Part shown: positions 8,217 to 16,943 of the stretch, one piece after another
Layout of the letters: the number at the start of each line of letters is the position of its first letter
How positions within the stretch are numbered: the first letter of the stretch is position 1
Source: Nitrospiraceae bacterium UBA6905
GTDB lineage: Bacteria > Nitrospirota > Thermodesulfovibrionia > Thermodesulfovibrionales > UBA6898
Direction: 5' to 3'
Assembly: GCA_002451165.1 (NCBI GenBank)
Contig: DKBH01000080.1
Location: 1 to 64,000 of the forward strand
Length of the DNA: 64,000 bases
The notes under the pieces: model-generated
What the model was told of the DNA's origin: nothing
Seen by the model: the letters and a program-made list of their open reading frames with translations, nothing else
The model's database searches: none
Program-made: the position numbers and the translations under genes

Positions 8217-9980
8217 TTAGAACAGTCCGCTCACCTTTCCGGTTTTGACATCCACATCCACCCTTCTGAATGCAGGATTTGAACTCGTCCCGGGCATGAG
8301 GCTGATCGTCCCGGCCATGGGGCAGAGGAACTTTGCCCCGGAATAGATGAGCACATCCCTGATGGGAAGGGTCCAGCCCTTCGGAACACCCTTGAGCACA
8401 GGGTCGTGGCTAAGGCTCAGATGTGTCTTGACCATCATGGTTGCATAATCAGCATATTTCGGATCTTCTTCAAGCATCTTGGCCTTTTCTGCGGCTTCTG
8501 GATTCCAGGATACGCCGTCAGCGCCGTAGACCTCTCTGGCAATTGTGGAGACACGGTCGCGCAGCTTCATATCAAGCGGATACAGGAACTTGAAGTCGTT
8601 ATTGTCCTTGCACGCATCAATGACCGCATCAGCAAGTTCCAACGCACCCTCACCGCCCTTAAGCCAGTGCTGGGACTCTGCGCAGCGTGCGCCAGCTGCC
8701 TCGGCAGCCTTCTTGACCACGGCGACTTCTGCGTCGGTATCGGTGTAGAAGCGGTTGATGCAGACCACCGGGTTGATGCCCGACTTGCGGATGACGTTGA
8801 TCATGTGAACCATATTAGCGCAGCCTTTTTCGACCAACGCAATATTCTCTTTGGTATATTCATCCGGCAGAGCTTTGCCGGCCACTACCTTAGGTCCTCC
8901 GCCGTGCATCTTCAGTGCCCGCACCGTAGTGGTAAGCACTGAAACATGCGGCTTCAGGCCGCTAAAGCGGGACTTGACGTTCCAAAACTTCTCGAACCCG
9001 ATATCTGCGGCAAATCCGGACTCAGTCAAGTGATAATCGAAGAGTTTCAGACCGACCTTGTCTGCGATGATGGAGGACTGCCCGACGGCGATATTGGCGA
9101 AGGGACCTGCATGGACAAAGCAAGGGTTGTATTCCGCTGTGCACATGAGCGTGGGGTTGATGGTATTGCGCATGAAGGCTGCCATGGCATTGCCTACTTC
9201 AAGGTCTCCGGTAGTGACGGGCTTGCCGCTCTTGTCGAAAGCGACCGTGATTTCGTTAAGGCGCTTCTTCAGGTCAGCAAGATCGTTGGCGATGGACAGG
9301 ATGGCCATGCATTCCGAGCCCACGGCGATGCCGAACTTTGACTGCATCATATACCCGTCCTGCCTGCCGCCGATGCCGATGATGATGTTACGAAGGCTCT
9401 GGGCGCAGAAGTCCATAATCCAGCCCATCTCCACGCGCGTTGGGTCGATGTCCAGCCTTCTCATCTTGGTCAGTCTCGCCAGTTGCTCGTCGTTATAGTT
9501 TCTCTCGTGCTGCATCCGGGAGGTCATGGCAACCATGGCCAGGTTGTGGGCGTTCATGATGTCATTAATATCGCCGGTGAGGCCGAGGGAGAACTCGGTC
9601 ATAGGGATCAGCAGGGAATTGCCGCCGCCGGCAGCCGTACCCTTAACGTTCATCGTAGGGCCGCCTGAGGGCTGGCGCAGGGCGCCCCCTACGTTGACAC
9701 CTCGCTTTCCGAGGCCTTCCATAAGACCACAGGATGTGGTGCTCTTCCCTTCGCCCAGCGGAGTAGGGGTAATGGCCGTAACCTCAATATATTTTCCGTC
9801 GGGCTTTCCCTTGAGGCGCTCGATGACCTTCAAAAAGTCGATCTTCGAGAGGCGGCCCATGGGAAGCATCTCGTCCTTCTGCAGGCCGAGTTTTTCGCGC
9901 CATTCGTCAGGCGTGGGCATATTTTTTTCTGCTTCTTCGGAAATCTGCCAGTCGGCTAATTTTGTCGCGTCATACGGCAT
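8217..9980 (-). CDS. fhs: Formate--tetrahydrofolate ligase
   Basis: ATP-dependent formation of 10-formyl-THF from formate and THF; a methyl-branch step of the Wood-Ljungdahl pathway and a source of C1 units (purN and fmt in this window use 10-formyl-THF). 587 aa, slightly longer than common ~560-residue forms. Shows [20 protein letters not shown] (nucleotide-binding loop), [20 protein letters not shown] and [20 protein letters not shown] lies 6 nt before the ATG. Monocistronic, with its own promoter and terminator. Third-position G/C looks higher than in neighbours, which could reflect expression level or transfer. Confidence 0.96.
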   Translation of the reverse strand: MPYDATKLADWQISEEAEKNMPTPDEWREKLGLQKDEMLPMGRLSKIDFLKVIERLKGKPDGKYIEVTAITPTPLGEGKSTTSCGLMEGLGKRGVNVGGALRQPSGGPTMNVKGTAAGGGNSLLIPMTEFSLGLTGDINDIMNAHNLAMVAMTSRMQHERNYNDEQLARLTKMRRLDIDPTRVEMGWIMDFCAQSLRNIIIGIGGRQDGYMMQSKFGIAVGSECMAILSIANDLADLKKRLNEITVAFDKSGKPVTTGDLEVGNAMAAFMRNTINPTLMCTAEYNPCFVHAGPFANIAVGQSSIIADKVGLKLFDYHLTESGFAADIGFEKFWNVKSRFSGLKPHVSVLTTTVRALKMHGGGPKVVAGKALPDEYTKENIALVEKGCANMVHMINVIRKSGINPVVCINRFYTDTDAEVAVVKKAAEAAGARCAESQHWLKGGEGALELADAVIDACKDNNDFKFLYPLDMKLRDRVSTIAREVYGADGVSWNPEAAEKAKMLEEDPKYADYATMMVKTHLSLSHDPVLKGVPKGWTLPIRDVLIYSGAKFLCPMAGTISLMPGTSSNPAFRRVDVDVKTGKVSGLF

Positions 9981-10086
9981 ACAAACCTCCTAAATGAAAA
10001 TTTTATTTCGGACGTAGCATCCGCTTCGGGCTGCACTCTGATCTGCTTATGACCTCATATTCTGATACATTCGCATCCGGCACGTG

Positions 10087-10116
10087 ATTATAGCAATACT
10101 GCGAATTAATCTTCAA
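10087..10116 (-). promoter_or_regulatory. Candidate sigma-70-type promoter of fhs
   Basis: On the minus strand TTGAAG, an 18-nt spacer and TATAAT. It predicts a leader of about 100 nt before fhs, in which GCATCCG (plus strand) occurs twice, at 10017-10023 and 10073-10079. Predicted from sequence only. Confidence 0.5.
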
Positions 10117-10203
10117 TATAAATAAAGCTTATAGATTTATAACAAAAAATACAAATGGATTTTATAAAAAAACATGATTTATAGTATACGTTCGGAGGTT
10201 GTT

Positions 10204-11160
10204 ATGCTTACAAAGAAGTTCATTGTTGCTTGCATCTTCTTCGCATGTTGCCTGTCATCGGCTCAGGCTGCCCATTTGCTGGACCGAGTTGTAGCGATCG
10301 TAAACCAGGAAGTCATAACATGGAGTGAACTGTACCGTTCTATGGAGTATGATGCCGTACCCGGGATGAAAAAGCTCAGTGAAGAGGAAAGAATGAAGGT
10401 CTTTAAAGAGAATGAGGCGGGTTTTCTCGAAAACCTTATTAATTTCAGACTGCAGCTTCAAGCGGCAAAGGAGCTCGGCATAAGGGTCTCGGACGCCGAG
10501 GTGCAGGATGCCATTGAGGGTATTAAGAAAAAATATAAAATGTCAGAAATACAGTTTCAGGAATCTCTCAAAACAGAAGGATATTCGTTTGATGAATATA
10601 AGAAGCGTTTACGCGAACAGATTATTATCAGCAAGGTTGTAAATCAACAGGTGCGCAACAAAGTGCTGGCGACCGATCAGGACGTAGATGCTTTTCTCCG
10701 TGACAATAGGAGTTTCGAAGGTTCTACGGAAAGATTCCACATACGTCAGATATTTTTCAAAAAACCCGTCGATGCAGCCGACCGAACGAAGACTGAAGAA
10801 CTGTCCCAGGCAGTCTACGAAAAAATCATGCAGGGTCAAGATTTCGATGCCTTGGTGAAAGAATACTCCGAAGGTCCCAACAGGAATGCAGGAGGCGATC
10901 TGGGATTTATCGATAAGGAGAGTCTGGCTAAGGAGTTCAGTGTTGCGTTGTCGGGAATGCAGGTGGGTGATGTGAGTAAACCTTTTTGGACGGACGCAGG
11001 TGTTCACATTATCAAACTTGACGAAAAGACAGAAAAGAAATCACCTGCGGAAATCCGGGAGAACGCGAGAAATGCGATAAGTAACAAGCTTTTCACGGAG
11101 CGCTACAATGCGTGGATCAAGTCGCTTCGCGAAAAAGCTTTCATTGATGTCAGATTGTAA
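10204..11160 (+). CDS. SurA-like periplasmic peptidyl-prolyl isomerase/chaperone
   Basis: 318 aa from ATG 10204, chosen because CGGAGG lies 6 nt upstream and the protein then begins with a clean signal peptide (MLTKKFIVACIFFACC...SAQA). The mature part begins HLLDRVVAIVNQEVITWSEL, the typical SurA N-domain start, and ends in one parvulin domain (about residues 170-275; ERFHIRQIFF, GGDLGFIDKESL, KPFWTDAGVHIIKLDEK). Predicted to assist outer-membrane protein folding. One of three SurA-type proteins in the window. It leads an apparent operon with purN and the sigma-factor genes. Confidence 0.88.
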   Translation: MLTKKFIVACIFFACCLSSAQAAHLLDRVVAIVNQEVITWSELYRSMEYDAVPGMKKLSEEERMKVFKENEAGFLENLINFRLQLQAAKELGIRVSDAEVQDAIEGIKKKYKMSEIQFQESLKTEGYSFDEYKKRLREQIIISKVVNQQVRNKVLATDQDVDAFLRDNRSFEGSTERFHIRQIFFKKPVDAADRTKTEELSQAVYEKIMQGQDFDALVKEYSEGPNRNAGGDLGFIDKESLAKEFSVALSGMQVGDVSKPFWTDAGVHIIKLDEKTEKKSPAEIRENARNAISNKLFTERYNAWIKSLREKAFIDVRL

Positions 11161-11217
11161 CCGGCCATATCATATACCATATATAGAATGAGCGAAACAT
11201 ATTCTGAGGAGGAGGAA

Positions 11218-11874
11218 ATGGAAACGCTTTCCATCGGCGTCCTTGCTTCGGGGCGAGGATCCAATTTCCAGGCAATTATTGATGCTATTGATTCAGGCTA
11301 TCTTAAGGCACATATCGTACTTCTTATCACGGACAACCCAAATGCCTACGCCATAGAAAGAGCTCAGAAACATGCCATTGAAACTCTTATCCTCACTCCG
11401 AAGCTCTTTGCATCTCGAAACGACTATTTCAAGAAGATTGCTGAAGAACTGAAGGTCCGTGAGGTCGGTCTGGTCATTCTCGCGGGGTTTATGAGGGTGG
11501 TCGGAAAACCCCTGGTGGACGCCTATCGTTACAGGATCATGAATATACACCCCGCCCTTCTCCCATCTTTTCCCGGATTGCACGGCCAAAGCCAGGCGCT
11601 GGAGTACGGCGTCAAGATTTCAGGATGCACGGTACACTTTGTCGATGAAGGAGTTGATACCGGTCCTATCATCATACAGGCAGCAGTTCCGGCTTTTTTT
11701 GACGATACCGAAGATGCCCTTTCCGAACGAATTCTGAGATTGGAGCACAGGATATTTCCTGAGGCCATTAGGTTATTTGCCGAGAATAGACTTGAAGTGG
11801 TCGGAAGAAAAGTTAATATTTACGGCGAAATACGGGAAATAAGCGCTCTCCTTAACCCTCGAATCACCACATAA
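11218..11874 (+). CDS. purN: Phosphoribosylglycinamide formyltransferase PurN
   Basis: Transfers formyl from 10-formyl-THF to GAR in purine synthesis. 218 aa from ATG 11218, which follows GAGGAGGAGG. Motifs: LASGRGSNFQAIIDAI (GAR phosphate loop), GFMRVVGKPLVDAY, the catalytic NIHPALLPSFPG and HFVDEGVDTGPII (catalytic Asp). C-terminal EIRKIxx-type tail typical of PurN. Followed after 2 bp by the ECF sigma gene, so it may share that gene's transcript although unrelated in function. Confidence 0.95.
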   Translation: METLSIGVLASGRGSNFQAIIDAIDSGYLKAHIVLLITDNPNAYAIERAQKHAIETLILTPKLFASRNDYFKKIAEELKVREVGLVILAGFMRVVGKPLVDAYRYRIMNIHPALLPSFPGLHGQSQALEYGVKISGCTVHFVDEGVDTGPIIIQAAVPAFFDDTEDALSERILRLEHRIFPEAIRLFAENRLEVVGRKVNIYGEIREISALLNPRITT

Positions 11875-11876
11875 AC

Positions 11877-12446
11877 GTGGAAGAGACAGACATCGCCTTG
11901 ATGGCCCGCATCAAGAAGGGCGATGAGAAGGCCTTCGAACTCCTCTTAGCGCGTCATCAGAGATCAGTCTATAATCTTGCACTTCGCTTTCTCAATAATC
12001 CTGATGATGCCGCAGATGTAACACAAGACGCGTTTATCAGAATTCATAAAGCGTCTCAGACCTACACTCCCGATGCGAAGTTTACCACCTGGCTGTATAC
12101 GATCGTTAAGAACCTCTGTTTTAATGTGTTACGATCTAGACGGTCAAGTGACCGATCTAGACGGTCAAGTGACATTGTCTCTCTTGATAGTGAATTCATG
12201 CCGGAATTGCCGACAAAAGAAGAGCAACCCATGGAACGAATAGAGAGAAAACAGACACAGGAAATTGTGATGAGGGCAGTAAACAGGTTGCCGTTAAATA
12301 TGAAGATGGCGGTCATTCTGAGCAAATATCATGGACTTTCATACGATGAGATAGCTGCCATTATGGGGTGTACCGTCACCGCGGTCAAGCTGAGAGTCTA
12401 TCGTGCTAAGGCCATTCTCGCGAAGGAATTAAGCGGTATAACATAA
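11877..12446 (+). CDS. ECF-subfamily RNA polymerase sigma factor
   Basis: 189 aa from a GTG start, 2 bp after purN, without a strong SD. Region 2 (about residues 22-88: VYNLALRFLNNPDDAADVTQDAFIRIH, read in parts) and region 4 (about 130-184: SKYHGLSYDEIAAIMGC, VKLRVYRAKAIL) are complete. The linker carries a tandem repeat RSRRSSD-RSRRSSD created by a 21-bp in-frame duplication. It is followed by its anti-sigma factor and a DUF3106 protein, the standard layout of an envelope-stress ECF module. The exact ECF group and target promoters are not determinable here. Confidence 0.93.
   Translation: MEETDIALMARIKKGDEKAFELLLARHQRSVYNLALRFLNNPDDAADVTQDAFIRIHKASQTYTPDAKFTTWLYTIVKNLCFNVLRSRRSSDRSRRSSDIVSLDSEFMPELPTKEEQPMERIERKQTQEIVMRAVNRLPLNMKMAVILSKYHGLSYDEIAAIMGCTVTAVKLRVYRAKAILAKELSGIT
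12132..12173 (+). repeat. 21-bp in-frame tandem duplication in sigma factor linker
   Basis: Two exact, adjacent copies of a 21-bp unit (12132-12152 and 12153-12173; each begins CGATCTAGACGG and ends AAGTGAC). It encodes two copies of a 7-residue Arg/Ser segment between sigma regions 2 and 4. Exact identity suggests a recent slippage event. Confidence 0.95.
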
Positions 12447-12449
12447 GAA

Positions 12450-12468
12450 ACCTGACTGGTGTTCAGGT
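12450..12468 (+). promoter_or_regulatory. Hairpin between sigma and anti-sigma genes
   Basis: Perfect 6-bp stem ACCTGA/TCAGGT with a 7-nt loop, in the 44-bp gap between the sigma stop and the anti-sigma SD. No U-tract follows, so it is not a standard terminator; it could stabilise or process the mRNA. Confidence 0.4.
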
Positions 12469-12490
12469 GTTAAATTAAGAGGAGGAGACG

Positions 12491-13030
12491 GTGGAATGTA
12501 GAGTGATCCAGGAAATGTTGCCTGCCTGCCAAGAAGGCAAACTGGAGGAAAAGGAGTCAAGAAGTGTTGCGGAGCATTTAACGGTCTGTCATGACTGTAG
12601 AAAAATGGTTCTGGAACTTAAAGATGCATGGGATATTCTTGAAAGGTGGGAAGATTGTGATCCTCCTCAAAAGATACGGATGGGGGTTCTATCTTATCTG
12701 GCCGACCAGCGGAAAAAGCTATGGTTAAAGTTAATGATTCCGGTCGCTGCGGCACTCCTCATTGTTGTCGGCATGACAATCAGGTTTTCGGGTTTGCAGC
12801 GAGAGCAGCAGGCGCTGTTGCCATTTTCTGGAGCTCCAATGCAGTTTTCTGCTGATCATTTACCGTTCGACGAGGACGAAATAATAGCAAATCTTCACGT
12901 TCTGCAAGATGAAGATTTCTACGATGCAATGGATGAACTGGTCAAGATTGATTATCTTCCGCTTATCGATGAAACTGATCAGAAGGGGGAGTATAGACGT
13001 AAGAGTTCTCTCGAAGTGGCGCAGGCATGA
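12491..13030 (+). CDS. Anti-sigma factor with zinc-finger (ZAS/zf-HC2) domain
   Basis: 179 aa from GTG 12491, preceded by AGGAGGAG. The N-terminal domain begins CRVIQEMLPACQEG and carries the HxxxCxxC site EHLTVCHDCRK that marks zinc anti-sigma domains binding ECF sigma factors. A single transmembrane helix (LMIPVAAALLIVVGMTI, about residues 80-100) separates it from a periplasmic, acidic tail with no recognised domain. It is therefore predicted to hold the upstream sigma factor at the membrane and release it on an envelope signal. It overlaps the DUF3106 gene by 4 bp. Confidence 0.88.
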   Translation: MECRVIQEMLPACQEGKLEEKESRSVAEHLTVCHDCRKMVLELKDAWDILERWEDCDPPQKIRMGVLSYLADQRKKLWLKLMIPVAAALLIVVGMTIRFSGLQREQQALLPFSGAPMQFSADHLPFDEDEIIANLHVLQDEDFYDAMDELVKIDYLPLIDETDQKGEYRRKSSLEVAQA

Positions 13031-13515
13031 AGTATAGCTATCTGATTTTGTTGGTTTATTCTATTGTTATGACTCAGGGGAATCTTGCCTCTGCTGAAGA
13101 TGCGAGATTGCGGATGAATCAGCATATTTGGAACTCCATGACCGCCGAGGAAAAAAACAGGGTCATTCAGAATTATCGTGAGTGGAAATCCAGTACTCCT
13201 GAAAGACAGGAGAGAATACGACGTAACTACAGAGAATTTAATGGACTTTCCATGGAGGAGCAGCAGAGGCTTAAAGAGCGTTATCTCCACTATAAAGGAC
13301 TTGGGCCGGACGAGCGGGATAAAGTTAAAAAGCGGCTGTCGAAAATACGCCCATTCTCTGCAGACGACCGTGTTGATGCCCGCAGGAGATATAATAGGGG
13401 GCGGGAAATGACTGCTCATGAAAGGATGCAACATCTGAAGCAGTCGAGATTTTGGGAAAATCTGCCCGAAAAGGAAAAAGAAAGTTTCAATAAGTTATTA
13501 AATAATGGTGATTAG
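13027..13515 (+). CDS. DUF3106-family exported protein in ECF sigma operon
   Basis: 162 aa. The N-terminus is a signal peptide (YLILLVYSIVMTQG...ASA). The mature part is highly charged and helical, with about four repeats of the form W..MTAEEKNRVIQNYREW / STPERQERIRRNYREF / LSMEEQQRLKERYLHY / LGPDERDKVKKRL. This repeat (short turn, then EE/Q-R, then RYxxY/W) defines DUF3106, whose function is unknown. Its place at the end of a sigma/anti-sigma operon suggests a periplasmic sensor or chaperone-like partner of the anti-sigma factor; this is inference. Confidence 0.75.
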   Translation: MKYSYLILLVYSIVMTQGNLASAEDARLRMNQHIWNSMTAEEKNRVIQNYREWKSSTPERQERIRRNYREFNGLSMEEQQRLKERYLHYKGLGPDERDKVKKRLSKIRPFSADDRVDARRRYNRGREMTAHERMQHLKQSRFWENLPEKEKESFNKLLNNGD

Positions 13516-14258
13516 AGGCAATACTTAAAGAATAACATTATGTTAGTTTGGTGGCTTGTTTGAATTAGTTGTGGCATGTGAAAGCATGAGCCATATGTAC
13601 GGTTAGTAGGTGCCCTGTCTATACGAGTGGCGCAAGGGGAGGCATTCTCGTTGTGTTGGTAATAAAATTTGCAGCCGTTAGCAGGATATTTCCTGCGGAC
13701 ATATCACTGCCTCGCTGTCATTGAATTCCGATGCGTAAGTTCTCTTGAGACTGTATGGTTTTTATCAGACAATGTCGAGGTGATTTATTAAGACGTTATT
13801 CTCCAGTAAAGCTGCCACAGCAAGAAAGACATAAGTGATACCTTTGCCATTCAGGGGCGTTCACTTTCTGGTGTGTTTCTGTTGAACTGGCGAATGCCAC
13901 CCTAATTTACGATCTGAGCATGATAGCTGGAGCTTATTCCTCGATTTCGACATGAATCCGAGGTAATTTATGCAAGAGACCATTATTTATCATAGATTTG
14001 ATGGCAGGTCTCTATGCGAGATCTCTTTGAAGTTCATTACATGCCGACCAAACCGAACATCTCAAGAATGCATCTTAATACGTCTATCCTGATACTGTTT
14101 AGGGAAGGCAAGCTCCTGCTCCCTTGATGCGGTCTCGGCGTGCATAATATAATTGTGTCAAAAATGCATCACTATGAAAACATATGCCTGGGTATATCTC
14201 TCTGTTACCGTTGTTATGTGCGGGGAGCGAGCCTAGACTGCATGAGGATTGTGCGGCC
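13516..14258. other. 743-bp region without an identifiable gene
   Basis: No reading frame with coding character, no tRNA. Small structures seen: a 13573-13592 hairpin with a GAAA loop and 2-nt bulge, GCAGGA-TATT-TCCTGC at 13681-13696, an imperfect CCTCG/CGAGG pairing near 13938-13963 and AGAGACC...GGTCTCT arms near 13975/14007. No U-tract follows any of them. It could be a long 3'/5' UTR, an unknown RNA or decayed sequence. Confidence 0.5.
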
Positions 14259-14834
14259 ATGAGAATTTCTTCTGGAAAGTTCAAGGGGAGAGAAATAGGG
14301 GAAAAAAGGCTTTTCGGGATAAAAAAGGGAAAAGATGAACTGCGACCCACACCATCAAAAGTGCGAGAAGCTCTATTTGATATTCTGCGGAGCGAACTGG
14401 AAGGCTCCTGCTTCCTCGACCTGTATGCAGGAACTGGCGCCATCGGCATTGAGGCTGCATCAAGGGGAGCCGGCCGGATCGTATTTGTCGAAGCGGTGAG
14501 GTTTCGCTCAGATGCCATTGAAAGAGAAATTAAGAAGGTAAAGTTCGAAGCGAGGGTAGAAATACACTGCGATGAAGCCGACACATTTCTGGCAAAGGTT
14601 TCCAGGGCAAGTGAACATTTTGATATTATCTTTGCAGATCCTCCTTATGCATCTGAAGAAATCGAGAAAATCCTGCCACTGATTGAGGAATATGGTATCT
14701 TAGATGTCAAAGGCGTCATCGTCTTTGAACATTCAAAAAAGAAAAAAATGCCGGAAAGATTTGGTACCTTAGCATGCAAGAGGCAATATCGCTATGGCGA
14801 CACAATGCTTACATTATATAGGAAAGAAGGATGA
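14259..14834 (+). CDS. rsmD: 16S rRNA (guanine966-N2)-methyltransferase RsmD
   Basis: 191 aa from ATG 14259, chosen over an upstream in-frame start because the protein then begins MRISSGKFKGREI as RsmD does, with GAGGA upstream. Motifs: ELRPTPSKVREALFDIL, the SAM-binding FLDLYAGTGAIGIEAASRGA and the catalytic FADPPYAS. Methylates G966 of 16S rRNA on the small subunit. It overlaps coaD by 4 bp, a very common bacterial pairing. Confidence 0.94.
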   Translation: MRISSGKFKGREIGEKRLFGIKKGKDELRPTPSKVREALFDILRSELEGSCFLDLYAGTGAIGIEAASRGAGRIVFVEAVRFRSDAIEREIKKVKFEARVEIHCDEADTFLAKVSRASEHFDIIFADPPYASEEIEKILPLIEEYGILDVKGVIVFEHSKKKKMPERFGTLACKRQYRYGDTMLTLYRKEG

Positions 14835-15319
14835 AGAGACGGACTGCTATATATCCCGGTACATTCGATCCGTTTACCAACGGGCATCTTGATCTCGTCC
14901 GCAGGGGACTCAGGATTTTCGACCATCTGATCGTTGCTGTTGCTCCAAGTCCTAAGAAGAATCCGCTCTTTAGCGTTGATGAACGGTTAACCTTAATCCG
15001 TAAGACGATTAAGAGCTATAAAAGGGTCAGTGTGGAGATGTTCGACGGCCTCCTTGTGGATTATGTTAGAGAAAAGAAAGGCATTGCGATCGTAAGAGGA
15101 TTGCGGGCTGTTTCCGATTTCGAATATGAACTGCAGCTCGCTCTCATGAATAGACGGCTCTCATCAGACATTGAGACGGTTTTCATGATGCCGAGCGAGG
15201 AATATTCGTATCTCACTGCTACGATTGTAAAGGAAATATCTTCTCTTGGGGGAACGGTCAGCGGCCTCGTGTCTCCTCATGTTGAACGTGCATTGCGAAG
15301 GAAGTTTCGGGAGCAGTAG
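14831..15319 (+). CDS. coaD: Phosphopantetheine adenylyltransferase
   Basis: Penultimate step of coenzyme A synthesis (4'-phosphopantetheine + ATP to dephospho-CoA). 162 aa, standard length. Shows YPGTFDPFTNGHLDLVRR with the nucleotidyltransferase TxGH motif, AIVRGLRAVSDFEYE and SSLGGTVSGLVSPHV. It overlaps rsmD by 4 bp and is followed by an EamA transporter after 9 bp. Confidence 0.97.
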   Translation: MKRRTAIYPGTFDPFTNGHLDLVRRGLRIFDHLIVAVAPSPKKNPLFSVDERLTLIRKTIKSYKRVSVEMFDGLLVDYVREKKGIAIVRGLRAVSDFEYELQLALMNRRLSSDIETVFMMPSEEYSYLTATIVKEISSLGGTVSGLVSPHVERALRRKFREQ

Positions 15320-15328
15320 TTCGCACTC

Positions 15329-16165
15329 ATGGCTCATTTTTACATTCTGTTTGCGATCTTTCTCTGGAGCTCTCTCGGCGTTATTATCAGGTTATCACCT
15401 GTTCCCGTTCATATTCTCATATTTTATGCGCTGATAGCTTCCAGCGTGCTTCAGGGGACGTATATTTTCGTAAAGGGACTTCATCGCGGGATTGCTGGAG
15501 TGATGAAAATACGATATCCCCTCTTACTTGGCATTGTTTCAGCGATAAATATGTTGACGTATTACTTTGCATTTAAAGAAACGACCATAGCCAATGCTGT
15601 GCTGACTCATTATATTGCCCCGGTGATAGTAGCCGCCCTTGCGGTTGTATTCTTGAAAGAAAAAGTCTCTTGGCTACTCATCCTTGCCATGCTTGTTGCT
15701 TCAGTTGGACTCTGGATCATGCTGAATGGATTTTCGCTAAATGAGGAACATTCTGCAGGTATCGTTGCCGGCATTGTTTCCGGAGTTGCCTATGCACTTA
15801 TCGTCATATTAGGCCGCCTTTATGCTCGGCAATACCATCCTGTCGTGCTGACATTTCTCGTCAACACGACCATCGTCATGCTGCTTGCCCCTTTTGTCCG
15901 GGAATTCTCCCAACGTGCTATCTGGACCTACCTTTTAATAGGCGTTGTCCATTCAACGATAGCACCGGTGTTATATTACCAAGGACTGCGTTTTGTGAAT
16001 GCAACGAGGACAGCAGTTCTCGGTTATCTTGAGCCTCTCTGTGCAATTTTGTTCGCTATGTTCTTTCTCGATGAGATTCCTGACATTCGCTCCCTGGGGG
16101 GAGGAATCATGATCCTTTTTTCGGGGTATCTGACTGTAAGATCAAATCATGAGACAACGTCATGA
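15329..16165 (+). CDS. EamA-family (DMT superfamily) membrane transporter
   Basis: 278 aa with about ten hydrophobic helices in two EamA halves (about residues 1-135 and 145-275). The second half ends with the typical LEPLCAILFAMFFLDEIP segment, and the first half has the matching AVVFLKEKVS. DMT proteins export or import metabolites; the substrate is unknown. Its 4-bp overlap with queE suggests co-translation, but a role in 7-deazapurine transport would be a guess. Confidence 0.88.
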   Translation: MAHFYILFAIFLWSSLGVIIRLSPVPVHILIFYALIASSVLQGTYIFVKGLHRGIAGVMKIRYPLLLGIVSAINMLTYYFAFKETTIANAVLTHYIAPVIVAALAVVFLKEKVSWLLILAMLVASVGLWIMLNGFSLNEEHSAGIVAGIVSGVAYALIVILGRLYARQYHPVVLTFLVNTTIVMLLAPFVREFSQRAIWTYLLIGVVHSTIAPVLYYQGLRFVNATRTAVLGYLEPLCAILFAMFFLDEIPDIRSLGGGIMILFSGYLTVRSNHETTS

Positions 16166-16800
16166 AAGTCTGCGAAATATTTACCAGTATCCAGGGAGAA
16201 TCGACGTTTGCCGGCAGGCCCTGCACATTTGTCCGGACGAGCGGTTGTAATCTCCGGTGTAGCTACTGCGATACACAATACTCCTTTGATGAAGGGGAGG
16301 ATCTTTCCGTAGAAGACATATTTGCATGCGTGCATAAGGCAGCAATCCGCCTTGTGGAGATCACCGGCGGGGAACCGCTCCTGCAGCAGGAAGAAGTGGC
16401 AGCACTTACAGCGATGCTGCTTGACTCAGGATACACGGTACTGCTTGAGACGAATGGAACGCTGCCTATCAAGCAGATTCATGAGAAAGTGATTGTGATC
16501 ATGGATGTCAAGACACCGTCGAGCGGGATGAGTCTGCATAATGATTTTACCAATCTTCACTATCTTAAAAAAAATGATGAAGTCAAATTTGTTATCTGTG
16601 ACAAAGATGATTATACTTGGGCAACAAGGATCGTTCTTGACGAAGAACTGGCAAGTCGTTGTGAAGTACTTTTTGCTCCGGCCTTTGGATTTCTTGACCC
16701 TCGGAAACTTGCAGAGTGGATTATTTCGGACCGGTTGCACGTCAGGCTCAATCTGCAACTCCATAAATATATTTTTGGGCCTGAAGAAAGGAGGGTCTAG
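16162..16800 (+). CDS. queE: 7-carboxy-7-deazaguanine synthase QueE (radical SAM)
   Basis: Converts 6-carboxytetrahydropterin to 7-carboxy-7-deazaguanine on the route to preQ0/queuosine. 212 aa. The N-terminus EIFTSIQGESTFAGRP is diagnostic, followed by the cluster motif CNLRCSYCD (CxxxCxxC) and the SAM-binding EITGGEPLLQ. No other queuosine gene is present in the window. Last gene of the rsmD-coaD-EamA-queE run, convergent with rapZ. Confidence 0.95.
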   Translation: MKVCEIFTSIQGESTFAGRPCTFVRTSGCNLRCSYCDTQYSFDEGEDLSVEDIFACVHKAAIRLVEITGGEPLLQQEEVAALTAMLLDSGYTVLLETNGTLPIKQIHEKVIVIMDVKTPSSGMSLHNDFTNLHYLKKNDEVKFVICDKDDYTWATRIVLDEELASRCEVLFAPAFGFLDPRKLAEWIISDRLHVRLNLQLHKYIFGPEERRV

Positions 16801-16804
16801 TAAA

Positions 16805-16863
16805 CCTTGCGAAGCTGAAGTCTAAGGCAAAATGCCATGAACGAAGCCACCACCATCGCAAGG
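16805..16863. repeat. Inverted repeat between convergent queE and rapZ
   Basis: Eight-base perfect arms CCTTGCGA (16805-16812) and TCGCAAGG (16856-16863) enclosing 43 nt that contain a small GGCA-AAA-TGCC hairpin (16826-16836). No U-tract on either strand, so termination is only a possibility. Confidence 0.4.
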
Positions 16864-16943
16864 CTGTCTGTCTTTAGATCGGCCAGGAAACTGTTGCAAC
16901 AATCTCACAGACGATGGATGCATCTGCGGTCTTCCGAAACATA

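Noticed and set aside
8406..9993. Long open frames on the plus strand opposite fhs (up to about 178 codons)
   Set aside because: They are antisense to a fully conserved fhs and arise from its codon bias; no SDs or protein motifs.
9985..10090. Possible folate (THF) riboswitch before fhs
   Set aside because: GCGGATGC-like pieces occur, but the conserved THF-I/II cores are not present.
13573..13607. GGCATGT-GAAA-GCAT-GA-GCC hairpin and nearby GTACGGTT resembling group II intron domain V
   Set aside because: Too short, pairing only partial, and no intron ORF or other domains nearby.
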